Notes: generated by a model from the sequence alone, not told the origin. 64,000 nucleotides of DNA from JBAYIE01 sp041665785 (GCA_041665785.1 JBAYIE010000003.1:94773-158772); one strand, 5' to 3'. Numbered from the stretch's first letter, positions 43,441 to 52,670 are shown. Made by a program: numbers and translations.

Positions 43441-44418
43441 TTATTTCACGCTTTGTAAAGCCTTTACAATGGCGTCTGTCGGTTGATCGCGCATGCATTT
43501 AAAATGGCCTTTGGGACATTGCGCATATCCGATTTTAGTGCAGGGCCGGCACGACAAATCCTTCACTTCAAAAGTAGTATTGCGGTTGGTTTGCGAACCA
43601 TAATATGGATACATACCAAACGCAGGAATGGTATTTCCCCAAACCGATACAATGGGTTTTTGAAATGCTGCTGCTATATGCATCAGACCGGTATCATGCG
43701 TAAGCACAAGGGAAGCTAATTCTATCACCAAAGCCGATTGATGGATACTGAGAGCTCCGCATAAATTCTGTACATGATTTCCTGACGCTTGTACTATTGC
43801 ATTTCCAGTTTCCTGATCTTCTTTTCCGCCCAATAAAAGAACGGGTACCGAAAGTTGACTGCAAATAGAAATTAACTTATCCGTTGGTAAACGTTTGGTC
43901 GCATGTTGCGCTCCAATGGCTGCAGCAATAAAGGTTGCCGGCAAATGGGGAAGTATCGGTGTATCGGATGGAATAAAATAATCCAGTCCTTTTTCATCGT
44001 TATACACTTCCAGATGCTTCACGGTTTGCAGGTACCGGTCTACAATATGCACACGGGGTAATTGATTGATTTTAAAATTTACCATCAACCATTTTAGCAG
44101 ATTCAGTTTGTTGAAACTGTTCGACAGTACGCCAAGTCGTTGCTTGATCCAAAAGGTTCTGATATTCCGGTGAAGATCGATAATGCAATCAAAATTTTCC
44201 TGTCTCAGTTCCTTTACCGTTTCATTTAAACTAGGTTTTAAAACATGGATTTTATCGATATACGGATTTGCTTCCAGTAAAGTATGATAAACCGGTTTGG
44301 TCAGGTAATGCAATTCAACGCCCGGAAGCTGAAGTTTTAAACAGCGGATCACCGGTGTGGTTAATACAATATCACCTATGGAACTAAAGCGAATGATGAG
44401 GATTTTTTGAACCGGCAT
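43441..44418 (-). CDS. Glycosyltransferase family 9 (heptosyltransferase-like)
   Basis: 325 residues, GT-B fold. KILIIRFSSIGDIVLTTPVIRCL at the N-terminus and the C-terminal nucleotide-sugar region (VLLLGGKEDQETGNAI, LTHDTGLMHIAAAFQKPIVSVWG). Family members such as WaaF add heptose to the lipopolysaccharide core; the exact sugar here is not known. It is convergent with mpl and divergent from the di-heme operon, whose upstream palindromes lie close to its own start. Confidence 0.9.
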   Translation of the reverse strand: MPVQKILIIRFSSIGDIVLTTPVIRCLKLQLPGVELHYLTKPVYHTLLEANPYIDKIHVLKPSLNETVKELRQENFDCIIDLHRNIRTFWIKQRLGVLSNSFNKLNLLKWLMVNFKINQLPRVHIVDRYLQTVKHLEVYNDEKGLDYFIPSDTPILPHLPATFIAAAIGAQHATKRLPTDKLISICSQLSVPVLLLGGKEDQETGNAIVQASGNHVQNLCGALSIHQSALVIELASLVLTHDTGLMHIAAAFQKPIVSVWGNTIPAFGMYPYYGSQTNRNTTFEVKDLSCRPCTKIGYAQCPKGHFKCMRDQPTDAIVKALQSVK

Positions 44419-44439
44419 ATGCTGTTGCGAAGTAAGGAA

Positions 44440-44460
44440 AATTAGACGTTTCGCCTAATT
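44440..44460. promoter_or_regulatory. Palindrome 1 upstream of the di-heme operon
   Basis: A 21-base imperfect palindrome with ends AATTAG and CTAATT and inner CG..CG, 8 of 10 pairs matching. The shape TTAG(n7-9)CTAA is like DtxR/IdeR/MntR-type metal-regulator boxes. It lies 22 bases from the start of the divergent glycosyltransferase and about 40 bases upstream of the operon's TTG (-33) element. Confidence 0.45.
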
Positions 44461-44476
44461 TTAGATAAGCCTAAAA
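44459..44476. promoter_or_regulatory. Palindrome 2 upstream of the di-heme operon
   Basis: 18 bases with ends TTTTAG and CTAAAA (six of nine pairs), directly following palindrome 1 with the same TTAG...CTAA ends. Two tandem sites of this kind suggest cooperative binding by one regulator. Confidence 0.4.
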
Positions 44477-44483
44477 AAATATT

Positions 44484-44513
44484 TTGGATAATGGAATAAT
44501 GATTTTACATTTG
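44484..44513 (+). promoter_or_regulatory. Promoter of the di-heme/Rieske/porin operon
   Basis: TTG at 44484-44486, 19-base spacer, TACATTTG at 44506-44513: a full Bacteroidota -33/-7 pair, 50 bases before the ATG. The two palindromes lie immediately upstream of the -33 element. Confidence 0.65.
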
Positions 44514-44563
44514 CCTCGAAATTAACCGGAACGATGTGTTTTGTTCCCTGAATCTTACCACAC

Positions 44564-45766
44564 ATGAAGAAGAATAAGTTAAGCATAAGTTTGTTACTGG
44601 CATTTTGGATGATTTTAGTTCTGGCCTGTTCCAAATTCGAACCCGATGCACCGGCTGAAGAAGATACGCTCGACGGACCGGTTGCCGGATTATCAGGCGA
44701 ACAACATCAGCAATTTCTGGCAGGCGACCGGGCATTCAACGATGAGGTATTCACAGCTGAAAACGGATTGGGTCCTGTATTCGTAGCAGCCAGCTGTGGC
44801 AGTTGCCATGCCGGCGATGGCAAGGGACATCCGTTTGTTGCACTTACACGTTTCGGGCAAGTGGATTCGACCGGGAATAAATTTCTGGATAAAGGGGGAC
44901 CACAATTACAGCATAAGGCATTACCCGGATACGAACCGGAACAGATCCCTGCCGGTGCAACATCAACGCGGTTGGTGGCTCCCATGAACTCGGGTATGGG
45001 ATACCTCGAACTGGTTTCGGATGCCGATATACTGTCCATGTCTGATCCGACCGATGCCAATGGCGATGGAATTTCAGGGGTACCTAACTGGAATAAAGTT
45101 CCTGCTTATATTACCCCACCGGCCGGAAGTGCTATACAAAACGGAAAGTACATTTGTCGTTTCGGAAAAAAAGGAAGTGCCTATAATCTGCTTCAGCAAA
45201 CAGCAGGAGCGTACAATCAGGATATGGGTATAACTTCCACTTACGAACCTAAAGATGTATTTAGCGGCGAGGATTTAGACCCTGAAGTGAGCAATCAAAC
45301 GGTACAAATGGTGGTGTTTTATCTGCGTACGTTAAAAGCGCCTAAACAACGCAATCCGCAGGATGTAACCGTTGCAGCAGGCAAGCAGGTGTTTCTGAAT
45401 GCAGGTTGTGCATCGTGTCATAAGGAGCAATTGAAGACTGGAAGTTCAACCATTCCGCAATTAGCGGGAGTTACTATTTATCCTTACACCGATTTGTTGC
45501 TGCACGATATGGGTCCGGGTTTGGATGATGGCTATACCGAAGGCAGTGCAACTACAGCCGAATGGAAAACACCTCCCTTGTGGGGACTTGGCCTGGTACC
45601 TGCTTCACAAGGTGGTCAATATTTTTTATTGCACGATGGCAGAGCAAAAAGCATCGAAGAAGCCATTGAATGGCATGGAGGAGAAGCCACCGGTAGTGTT
45701 ACAAAATACAAGCAACTTTCCGGCGCCGATAAACAGGCTTTAGTCACATTTTTAAAATCATTGTAA
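44564..45766 (+). CDS. Di-heme oxidoreductase family lipoprotein (DUF1111-like)
   Basis: 400 residues. Lipoprotein signal with lipobox LVLAC (cysteine at residue 22). Two c-type heme sites: SCGSCHAGDGKGHP (about residue 86) and AGCASCHKEQLKTG (about 284), and the family stretch YEPEQIPAGATSTRLVAPMN and PPLWGLGLVPAS. Related proteins were called thiol oxidoreductases or di-heme peroxidase relatives. With the Rieske protein and porin behind it, it probably handles electrons at the outer face of the periplasm, but the substrate is unknown. Preceded by a strong promoter and paired palindromes. Confidence 0.87.
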   Translation: MKKNKLSISLLLAFWMILVLACSKFEPDAPAEEDTLDGPVAGLSGEQHQQFLAGDRAFNDEVFTAENGLGPVFVAASCGSCHAGDGKGHPFVALTRFGQVDSTGNKFLDKGGPQLQHKALPGYEPEQIPAGATSTRLVAPMNSGMGYLELVSDADILSMSDPTDANGDGISGVPNWNKVPAYITPPAGSAIQNGKYICRFGKKGSAYNLLQQTAGAYNQDMGITSTYEPKDVFSGEDLDPEVSNQTVQMVVFYLRTLKAPKQRNPQDVTVAAGKQVFLNAGCASCHKEQLKTGSSTIPQLAGVTIYPYTDLLLHDMGPGLDDGYTEGSATTAEWKTPPLWGLGLVPASQGGQYFLLHDGRAKSIEEAIEWHGGEATGSVTKYKQLSGADKQALVTFLKSL

Positions 45767-45767
45767 G

Positions 45768-46208
45768 TTGGACCGCAAAGATTTTATAAAGACCTGTTCG
45801 TATACCTGCCTGGGAAGTCTTGCATTCGGAAGTATCCTGTCGGGCTGTATAACCACGCATGCAGTGCCAGCAAAGCTTGAAGGGAACAATCTGGTCGTTC
45901 CTTTGATACATTTTGCACATAAAAGTAAAAAGGGAACAACCTACAAAAATTATGTGGTGGTAAACAACGAACAATTAAAATATCCCATTTGTGTATTTCG
46001 CCAGTCAGACGGTCAGTATATCGCCCTGCTGATGCAATGTACACATCAGGGAACCGAACTACAGGCATTCGGCGACCGCCTCCAATGTCCGGCTCACGGA
46101 AGTGAATTCGACCGCGAAGGACAAGTTACACAAGGACCTGCCGATACAGCATTGCGTCAGTTTCCTGTGACCTTAGAAAATCAACAACTGCTCATCAATC
46201 TGAAATGA
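45768..46208 (+). CDS. Rieske iron-sulfur lipoprotein
   Basis: 146 residues, start TTG one base after the previous stop codon. N-terminal signal with lipobox ILSGC (Cys about residue 27). The [2Fe-2S] ligands are in QCTHQGTEL and QCPAHGSEFD (C-x-H and C-x-x-H pairs). The mature domain is short, like small standalone Rieske proteins. It likely passes electrons to or from the di-heme protein; its stop overlaps the porin start by four bases. Confidence 0.88.
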   Translation: MDRKDFIKTCSYTCLGSLAFGSILSGCITTHAVPAKLEGNNLVVPLIHFAHKSKKGTTYKNYVVVNNEQLKYPICVFRQSDGQYIALLMQCTHQGTELQAFGDRLQCPAHGSEFDREGQVTQGPADTALRQFPVTLENQQLLINLK

Positions 46209-47437
46209 AAAAGAAATTAATTTATATACTTCTGCTCTCTGTATTAAATGCAACGAATGCAGACGCACAAATTGATTCAAATTTATTGATCCGAACACCT
46301 CCGGATTCAGTAAAACCGGTACTGAATATGGATGCTGTTTACAACCGGCCTTTTTTAGGGATGGGTAAATCTCCTATCAGCATTGGCGGATACATGGAAG
46401 TGAACTGGCAACATTTGGGAACGGATGGAATCAGCGAAGGACATCAGTTTCAGTTCAGGCGCTGGACCTTGTTTGCTTCGGCAACCATCGCGCGCAACCT
46501 GAAGTTCCTGACCGAACTGGAGTTTGAAGACGGTACAAAAGAAATAGGTATTGAGTTTGCCGCACTGGATATGGAATTGCATCCATTGCTCAATTTAAGA
46601 GGAGGAATCATTTTAAATCCCATCGGGGCATTCAACCAAAATCACGATGGACCGAAATGGGAATTTACCGACCGCCCATTTTCAGCCACACAATTGCTTC
46701 CTGCTACATGGAGCAATGCCGGTTTTGGCCTGTACGGAAAATATTACAACAAAGCCTGGATGTACGGATATGAAGTCTATGTGAGCAACGGCTTTGATGG
46801 CACCATCATTCAGAATGCAGAAAACAAAACCTTTTTACCTGCTGCAAAAAATAACCGTTCGCGTTTTGAAGAAAGCAGCAATGGAGAGCCAATGATCACA
46901 TCTAAAATTGCAATAAGGAATCAGAAAATTGCGGAAATTGGGTTGTCTTATATGGGAGGGGTTTACAACAAGTTTATCGATGATGGATTGGTACTCGACC
47001 GCAAGCGTCGTTGCGATGTATTTGCGGTGGATCTGAATACAACACTACCGCATATCAACACTACCTTAACCGGCGAATGGGCCTGGATTTGGTTAGATGT
47101 TCCCGCAACCTATACCGAGCAATTTGGCAACCGCCAGCAGGGCGGATTTCTGGATCTCGTGCAACCCGTTTGGAAGCATAAAATACTTGAATGGAACAAA
47201 GCAGTAATCAATCTGGCATGTCGGCTTGAATATGTGGACTGGAATATGGGTAGTTTTCAATCAACAGGCACACAAAGAGGGGATGAATTGTGGAGCATTA
47301 TGCCGGCAATAAGTTTCAGGCCGGTGCCTCAAACAGTGATCCGGTTGAATTACCGGTTTATGAAACAAAACGATATTGTGAGCAATCCTTTTGTAACCAC
47401 CTCTGGTTTTATTTTTGGGGTGTCAACTTATTTTTAA
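46205..47437 (+). CDS. Porin (phosphate-selective O/P-like)
   Basis: 410 residues with a signal peptide ending NADAQ, then a beta-barrel: SIGGYMEVNWQHLGT, FQFRRWTLFASATIARNLKFLTELEFEDG, NLRGGIILNPIGAFNQNHDGPKWEFTDRP, and the C-terminal phenylalanine after GFIFGVSTYF. The protein matches the O/P-type porins of Bacteroidota. It is the third gene of the operon, so it may bring the substrate of the di-heme/Rieske pair into the periplasm. Confidence 0.83.
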   Translation: MKKKLIYILLLSVLNATNADAQIDSNLLIRTPPDSVKPVLNMDAVYNRPFLGMGKSPISIGGYMEVNWQHLGTDGISEGHQFQFRRWTLFASATIARNLKFLTELEFEDGTKEIGIEFAALDMELHPLLNLRGGIILNPIGAFNQNHDGPKWEFTDRPFSATQLLPATWSNAGFGLYGKYYNKAWMYGYEVYVSNGFDGTIIQNAENKTFLPAAKNNRSRFEESSNGEPMITSKIAIRNQKIAEIGLSYMGGVYNKFIDDGLVLDRKRRCDVFAVDLNTTLPHINTTLTGEWAWIWLDVPATYTEQFGNRQQGGFLDLVQPVWKHKILEWNKAVINLACRLEYVDWNMGSFQSTGTQRGDELWSIMPAISFRPVPQTVIRLNYRFMKQNDIVSNPFVTTSGFIFGVSTYF

Positions 47438-47716
47438 ACCAAACTTTAGTGAATACATATTTACTTTTTACAAAGCATATGATTCGTATAGTTCTTCAAT
47501 TAAAAAGGCATTTTTTTCGGTTTGCGATCATCCTGATTCACGCATTGTTGGGTTAATATCCACTAATTAAATTGAGTAGGACCGTCGCGGTAGTTAATGG
47601 TTAATCGAATTCATATTTAGCTAACCAAGAGTTGGCGCTTGTTACCCCATCGTTCAAAAGGCATATGCATTAGATTTACAAATTATTCACCGCATTTGAT
47701 CAAAAGGCGATTTTAT

Positions 47717-49387
47717 TTATTGAATTTCAGCTTTTCGCTTTGCAAAATAATCAGCCATCTCATCCATACTCAAACTATTAAAACACATTTCGCGGGTTAA
47801 GCCACCTTTACGCGCCACGCAGGTTCCGTAATACATATCGTTAAATCCTTCTTTCTCGTGCGCATCGGGATTGATGGAAATCCTGACACCCTTGTTCAGT
47901 GCATAATCGATCCAGCGCCAGTCGATATCTAGACGGTAAGGATTGGCATTCAATTCCAGTACAACTCCATGTGCTGCACAGGCATCAATGATGCGTCGGT
48001 GATCAATAGGATAACCTTCGCGCATCAGCAATAATCTTCCGGTAGGATGTCCTAAAATAGTGGTATACGGATTTTCAATGGCGCCCATCAATCGTTCCAT
48101 CGCCTTTTCTTCGGTCATCTTTAAATTTGAATGCACTGATGCCACTATAAAATCAAATGACTTCAAAACTGCAGGTTCGTAGTCAAGTTGCCCGTCGTAC
48201 AAAATATCGCTTTCAATGCCTTTAAAAATGCGAAACGGCTCCAGCTTTTTATTCAGCATATCAATTTCGTGATGCTGTTGCAAGATGCGGTCTTCCTTTA
48301 GTCCGTTGGCATAAAAAGCCGATTTGGAGTGGTCGCAAATACCCAGGTATGTGTAACCTAAGGAACGGCAATGCACGGCCATTTCTTCTAGTGTATTCAG
48401 GCCATCCGACCAGGTGCTGTGATTGTGTAGACTGCCTTTGAGATCCTTGAGTTCTATTAGTTTTGGAAGGGTATGTAGTCTGGCCTTTTCTACTTCATTT
48501 CTTCCTTCGCGCAATTCCGGTTCAATATAATCCATTCCATTTGAAGTATAGATTTCGGCTTCCTGCGTTATGATCTGATTTTCGATCTCGCCCAAATGCG
48601 CCAGGTGTTCTTCGCTGCCTGTTTGCAGGAATAATTGATAAGCGAAAGCTGCATCTTCCACCACCTGAATTTGAATGGGAATCATTCCGTTTATTTTGGC
48701 AGTAATGCTATTCCCTTCAGTTTTGGCTTCGTGGAGGAAGGTAAGACCCTTGAGGCTTTCAACCAGTTTTTCAGTTGTTTTGGATGCCAGCAGCAAATCG
48801 ATGCGATCCAGAATTTCACATTTACGCCGCAAGGGTCCGCAAGTGGAAACCTGCGACACCAACGGATTCTGTTTCAACACATCGATCAGTTGCAGAGCGG
48901 TGCGTTCTAAATGCGCATAATGAAACTTATCGGCACTGGCTAATATAAACTCGATGTTTTTACGGATGCTGTCCTGCGTTTTCAGTCCAAACCCTTTGGC
49001 TTTGGCCAGGCGGTTTTCTTTGCAGGCATACAACAATTCACCGATGCTTTCAATGCCGAGTTCGTGCCAGATATACGTGATCTTTTTCGGACCGATTCCT
49101 TTTACCCGGAACAAGTCCATTACACCTGCCGGGGTTTGTTGCTTCAGCGTTTCAAGTTCGGTAAAGCTTCCGGTGGTATTCAGTTCGTGAATTTTAGTGG
49201 CCACACTTTTGCCGATTCCTTCTATTTGTTCCAGCTGTGCAAGATCTTTTTCTGCTAAAACTTCCGGAAGTTTATCGATGCGAAAGGCGGCAATGGAATA
49301 GGATTTTATTTTGAAGGGATTGCCTCCGTGCAGTTCGCTTAAATCGGCATAGAGCCTGAGCTGATCAGCAATGTCGGAATTGTTCAT
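47717..49387 (-). CDS. polX: PolX-type protein: degraded polymerase domain plus PHP nuclease domain
   Basis: 556 residues. Helix-hairpin-helix motifs LEQIEGIGKSVATKI and FRVKGIGPKKITYIW, then a family X palm, then a PHP domain. In the palm the usual G-S-x-R-R...D-I-D reads CGPLRRKCEILDRIDLLL (residues 183-200), so the first catalytic Asp is Arg195, and the third Asp (VDLRVV in relatives) is Gln239 (IQIQVV). The PHP metal site looks whole: HNHSTWSDG, GICDHS, VASVHSN, LGHPTGRLL, INPDAH. It is likely a nuclease without polymerase activity. Confidence 0.85.
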   Translation of the reverse strand: MNNSDIADQLRLYADLSELHGGNPFKIKSYSIAAFRIDKLPEVLAEKDLAQLEQIEGIGKSVATKIHELNTTGSFTELETLKQQTPAGVMDLFRVKGIGPKKITYIWHELGIESIGELLYACKENRLAKAKGFGLKTQDSIRKNIEFILASADKFHYAHLERTALQLIDVLKQNPLVSQVSTCGPLRRKCEILDRIDLLLASKTTEKLVESLKGLTFLHEAKTEGNSITAKINGMIPIQIQVVEDAAFAYQLFLQTGSEEHLAHLGEIENQIITQEAEIYTSNGMDYIEPELREGRNEVEKARLHTLPKLIELKDLKGSLHNHSTWSDGLNTLEEMAVHCRSLGYTYLGICDHSKSAFYANGLKEDRILQQHHEIDMLNKKLEPFRIFKGIESDILYDGQLDYEPAVLKSFDFIVASVHSNLKMTEEKAMERLMGAIENPYTTILGHPTGRLLLMREGYPIDHRRIIDACAAHGVVLELNANPYRLDIDWRWIDYALNKGVRISINPDAHEKEGFNDMYYGTCVARKGGLTREMCFNSLSMDEMADYFAKRKAEIQ

Positions 49388-49395
49388 GGCAGTGC

Positions 49396-49761
49396 TCAGT
49401 TCCCGCTTTTATGCCCATGGTGCCAGCGTTCTGCTTTAATCACAGAACCTGATTGGTTGTAATATTTCCAGATACTATCTTTCTTTTCGTTAATATAATA
49501 TCCGCTACATTCCAGGTTGCCGTTTTCGTAATAACGGGTATAAGGTCCGTTTTTGATATGGAGGATGGTATCGGTATATTGTCCGTAATGATGGGGATCG
49601 GGAATGATTTTAACCAGCAATTTATGGTGATAAATTTCCTTCACCTTGCGGTGAGTAATGGTATCGTAAAAATAATAGGTCTTACCGTTGTCGTCGTCGA
49701 TTACCTGCGCAAAAGCAGGGGTAGAGAGGCAAAACAGGCAGGTTGCAATCAAAAGGCGCAT
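49396..49761 (-). CDS. Secreted MORN/YwqK-like small protein
   Basis: 121 residues with a signal peptide (MRLLIATCLFCLSTPAFAQ). The mature part has short beta-strand repeats: NGPYTRYYENGNLECSGYYINEKKDSIWKYYNQSG, resembling the GxWxxYYxNG units of MORN/YwqK-type proteins. Function unknown. It is nine bases ahead of the PolX gene on the same strand. Confidence 0.65.
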   Translation of the reverse strand: MRLLIATCLFCLSTPAFAQVIDDDNGKTYYFYDTITHRKVKEIYHHKLLVKIIPDPHHYGQYTDTILHIKNGPYTRYYENGNLECSGYYINEKKDSIWKYYNQSGSVIKAERWHHGHKSGN

Positions 49762-49874
49762 GTATACTTTTTTGGAGGCAATATATGGATTTTATCAAAT
49801 TGAAAGCTATAGTCATTATTCACACATTTGATTGAAATGTATGCATGCTGTCCATTCATATAAGGTCAATCATT

Positions 49875-51107
49875 TTACTCCAGATCGTACTGCTTGATCT
49901 TCCGGTACAAAGTACGTTCCGAGATCCCCAATTCGGCGGCTGCTTTTTTACGCCGGCCCTTGTATTTGTCGAGCGCCTTCTTGATTAGTTCCACTTCTTT
50001 GTCTTCAATAGAAAGCGATTCCTGTTCGGGTTGTGTAACGGGTATTTCAATGATGGTATGCTTGTTGTCGGCCGGTGGATAGGCATGAGAAGGAGCGTGC
50101 ATATTGCGGTCGAGGCTGGGTTTCTCAAGGGGTGCAAAGGTATCGCCGGATGAAGTGCGCAATGCGGCAGACGATGCAGGCACTTGCCCGTTTTGCATCA
50201 AATCAAATACAATACCTTTTAGTTCCATAACATCCTTTCGCAAATCAAACAAAACCTTGTAAAAGATTTCACGTTCGCTGAGTTGTTCCTGACTGGCCAT
50301 ACTCATGAGCATCGGTACACCCGATCGTTCTTCGGGCAATACACGTTGCAATTCATGCAGGGTAATGAGTTTGTCTTCGTCGAGCACCGAAAGTTGTTCG
50401 GCAATATTTTTCAGCTGACGGATATTTCCCGGCCAGCGGTAATTGATCAAAGCCTGTTGTGCATCCTGATCCAGTACAATGGGTTTGGCACGGTACTTTT
50501 CTGAAAAATCGATACTGAATTTGCGGAACAACAGGTGAATATCTTCTTTTCGTTCACGCAGGGAGGGAACACGGATGGGAACGGTACTTAAACGGTAATA
50601 CAAATCCTCGCGGAATTTTCCGTGCGAAGCCAGTTCCAGCAAATCTTTGTTGGTAGCGGCCACAATGCGCACATCGGTTTTCATCACTTTCGATGCACCT
50701 ACTTTTATGTATTCACCGCTTTCCAGAATGCGGAGCAAACGCGATTGGGTTTCGAGGGGAAGTTCACCCACTTCATCCAAAAAAATGGTTCCTCCGCTCA
50801 CGGTTTCAAAATATCCTTTGCGTGTATCGTGTGCACCGGTAAACGAACCTTTCTCGTGTCCGAACAATTCTGAATCAATGGTACCTTCGGGTATGGCTCC
50901 GCAATTCACCGCAATAAAATTTCCGTGTTTGCGGTTGCTCAATTGATGAATGATTTTGGAGAAGGCTTCTTTACCCACTCCGCTTTCGCCGTTGATCAAT
51001 ACGGAAATGTCGGTAGCTGCAACCTTTACCGCAGTATCCAATGCATAGTTCAGCAGGGGAGAGTTGCCTATAATTTCAAAGCGTTGTTTTACGTCCTGTA
51101 TATTCAT
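49875..51107 (-). CDS. Sigma-54-dependent transcriptional activator without receiver domain
   Basis: 410 residues. It starts directly with the AAA+ domain: GESGVGKEAFSKIIH (Walker A), GSFTGAHDTRKGYFE (sigma-54-contacting loop), TIFLDEVGELP (Walker B) and RWPGNIRQLKN. The C-terminal Fis-type helix-turn-helix is RRKKAAAELGISERTLYRKIKQY. There is a proline-rich linker and no N-terminal sensory or receiver domain, so control is probably by level or by a separate partner. Targets unknown; no sigma-54 promoter was found in the window. Six bases after miaB. Confidence 0.92.
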   Translation of the reverse strand: MNIQDVKQRFEIIGNSPLLNYALDTAVKVAATDISVLINGESGVGKEAFSKIIHQLSNRKHGNFIAVNCGAIPEGTIDSELFGHEKGSFTGAHDTRKGYFETVSGGTIFLDEVGELPLETQSRLLRILESGEYIKVGASKVMKTDVRIVAATNKDLLELASHGKFREDLYYRLSTVPIRVPSLRERKEDIHLLFRKFSIDFSEKYRAKPIVLDQDAQQALINYRWPGNIRQLKNIAEQLSVLDEDKLITLHELQRVLPEERSGVPMLMSMASQEQLSEREIFYKVLFDLRKDVMELKGIVFDLMQNGQVPASSAALRTSSGDTFAPLEKPSLDRNMHAPSHAYPPADNKHTIIEIPVTQPEQESLSIEDKEVELIKKALDKYKGRRKKAAAELGISERTLYRKIKQYDLE

Positions 51108-51113
51108 GTAAAC

Positions 51114-52496
51114 TTAATTAAAGGTTACCAAACCAACCGCTTTGCCAATTAAACTGGTTGTTGTGGTCCGTTCTATCTTCACCTGTACATATTGTCCCTT
51201 CTGATAATTTTCAGCCGGGAATACTACCACCTTACCCTGATCGCTTCTTCCCATCAGATCCAGGTCCGATCTTTTTGAAAATCCTTCAATCAATACCGTA
51301 ACAGTTTTGCCAATATCCAGTTTGTTTTTTTCGGTACTGATACTTTTTTGCAAGGTGATAATTTCGGCCAACCGGCGTCCTTTGATTTCGGCATCGATAT
51401 CGTCGGGGTATTTGCGCGCGGCCAGTGTGCCGGGCCTTTCACTGTACGCATACATAAAGGCAAAATCAAACTGGGCATCCTTAAACAAAGCAACAGTATC
51501 CTCGAATTCTGCTTCTGTTTCGCTGCAAAAGCCTACAATTACGTCAGTAGAAATGCCGCAATCCGGAATTATCTGGCGAATGGTTTTCAGCCGGTCAACA
51601 AACCATTGGCGATCGTAGGTACGGTTCATCAACTGAAGTATACGGCTGTTTCCGCTTTGTAAAGGGTAGTGTATATAATTGCAGATATTGTTGTGCCGCT
51701 TCATGGTATGCAACACTTCGTCGGTAATGTCTTTGGGATGCGACGATGAAAAACGAATGCGCAGATCGGGAGCAATCAAAGCTACTTTTTCGAGCAATTG
51801 AGCAAAATTGCAAAGCATATTGCCCGCTTCATCTTCAAACTTGTAGGAGTCTACATTTTGTCCCAGCAGTGTTACTTCTTTATAACCCTGAGCATACAAT
51901 GCCCTGGCTTCACTGACTATACTATCCGGTTCGCGGCTTCTTTCCCGTCCACGTGTAAATGGTACTACACAAAACGAACACATATTATCGCAACCGCGCA
52001 TGATGCTGATAAAGGCTGTTACACCATTGCTGCTTAACCTGACCGGTGTTATTTCGGCATAGGTTTCTTCACGGCTCAATAGCACGTTCACGGCTTTTTG
52101 CCCGGCCTCTACTTCTTCAATCAAACGGGGGATATCGCGGTATGCATCCGGGCCAACAACAATGTCGACCAGTTGTTCCTTTTCCAGCAACTGGGTTTTA
52201 AGCCTTTCGGCCATGCACCCCATTACCCCTACAATCATTCCGGGGTTTTTCTTTTTCTGGTGTTTCAGTTCTTTGAGTCGTCCCCAGATGCGGCTTTCCG
52301 CATTGTCGCGCACAGCACAGGTATTCAAAAAAACCACATCCGCTTCCAGTGGATTGGAAGTAGTTTTAAAACCGTTTCCCATCATGATGGATGCCATTAC
52401 TTCGCTGTCGGCCAGATTCATGGCGCAGCCATAAGTTTCAATGTACAGGTTACGGGTAGCGTTTTCAACGGGTATATCGGCAACTATTCCTCTCAT
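51114..52496 (-). CDS. miaB: tRNA-2-methylthio-N6-dimethylallyladenosine synthase
   Basis: 460 residues from ATG 52496 (the ORF opens 11 codons earlier). Radical SAM methylthiotransferase that modifies A37 of tRNAs. UPF0004 domain YIETYGCAMNLADSEVM with the first cluster cysteines (NTCAVRD, GVMGCMAE), radical SAM cluster RGCDNMCSFCVVPFTRG, and a C-terminal TRAM domain. MiaB is favoured over the RimO relative by the YGCxMN and CxxxCxxC spacing. Upstream of the sigma-54 activator in the same direction. Confidence 0.93.
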   Translation of the reverse strand: MRGIVADIPVENATRNLYIETYGCAMNLADSEVMASIMMGNGFKTTSNPLEADVVFLNTCAVRDNAESRIWGRLKELKHQKKKNPGMIVGVMGCMAERLKTQLLEKEQLVDIVVGPDAYRDIPRLIEEVEAGQKAVNVLLSREETYAEITPVRLSSNGVTAFISIMRGCDNMCSFCVVPFTRGRERSREPDSIVSEARALYAQGYKEVTLLGQNVDSYKFEDEAGNMLCNFAQLLEKVALIAPDLRIRFSSSHPKDITDEVLHTMKRHNNICNYIHYPLQSGNSRILQLMNRTYDRQWFVDRLKTIRQIIPDCGISTDVIVGFCSETEAEFEDTVALFKDAQFDFAFMYAYSERPGTLAARKYPDDIDAEIKGRRLAEIITLQKSISTEKNKLDIGKTVTVLIEGFSKRSDLDLMGRSDQGKVVVFPAENYQKGQYVQVKIERTTTTSLIGKAVGLVTFN

Positions 52497-52518
52497 CGAT
52501 GTGTGGTAAAATAAGGTG

Positions 52519-52526
52519 CAAATATA
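52519..52526 (-). promoter_or_regulatory. -7 element for miaB
   Basis: Minus-strand TATATTTG matches TAnnTTTG, 22 bases before the ATG at 52496. A -33 TTG was not found at the right distance. Confidence 0.45.
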
Positions 52527-52670
52527 CACTATTTCTGACAGAGTGGCAGATTTTCGCCTTCGAATTCATGGTGTTTGTCGAATTATTTACCCCGGGGAAA
52601 TTCTGGTTTCACCGATGAGTTTTACCCATTGAGGAAAAAGCAATCGCATCAAATGTCCTATCATTGCGGA

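Noticed and set aside
52541..52560. Sigma-54 promoter between miaB and the SDR gene
   Set aside because: TGGCAG is present but the matching TTGC element at -12 is missing at the right spacing.
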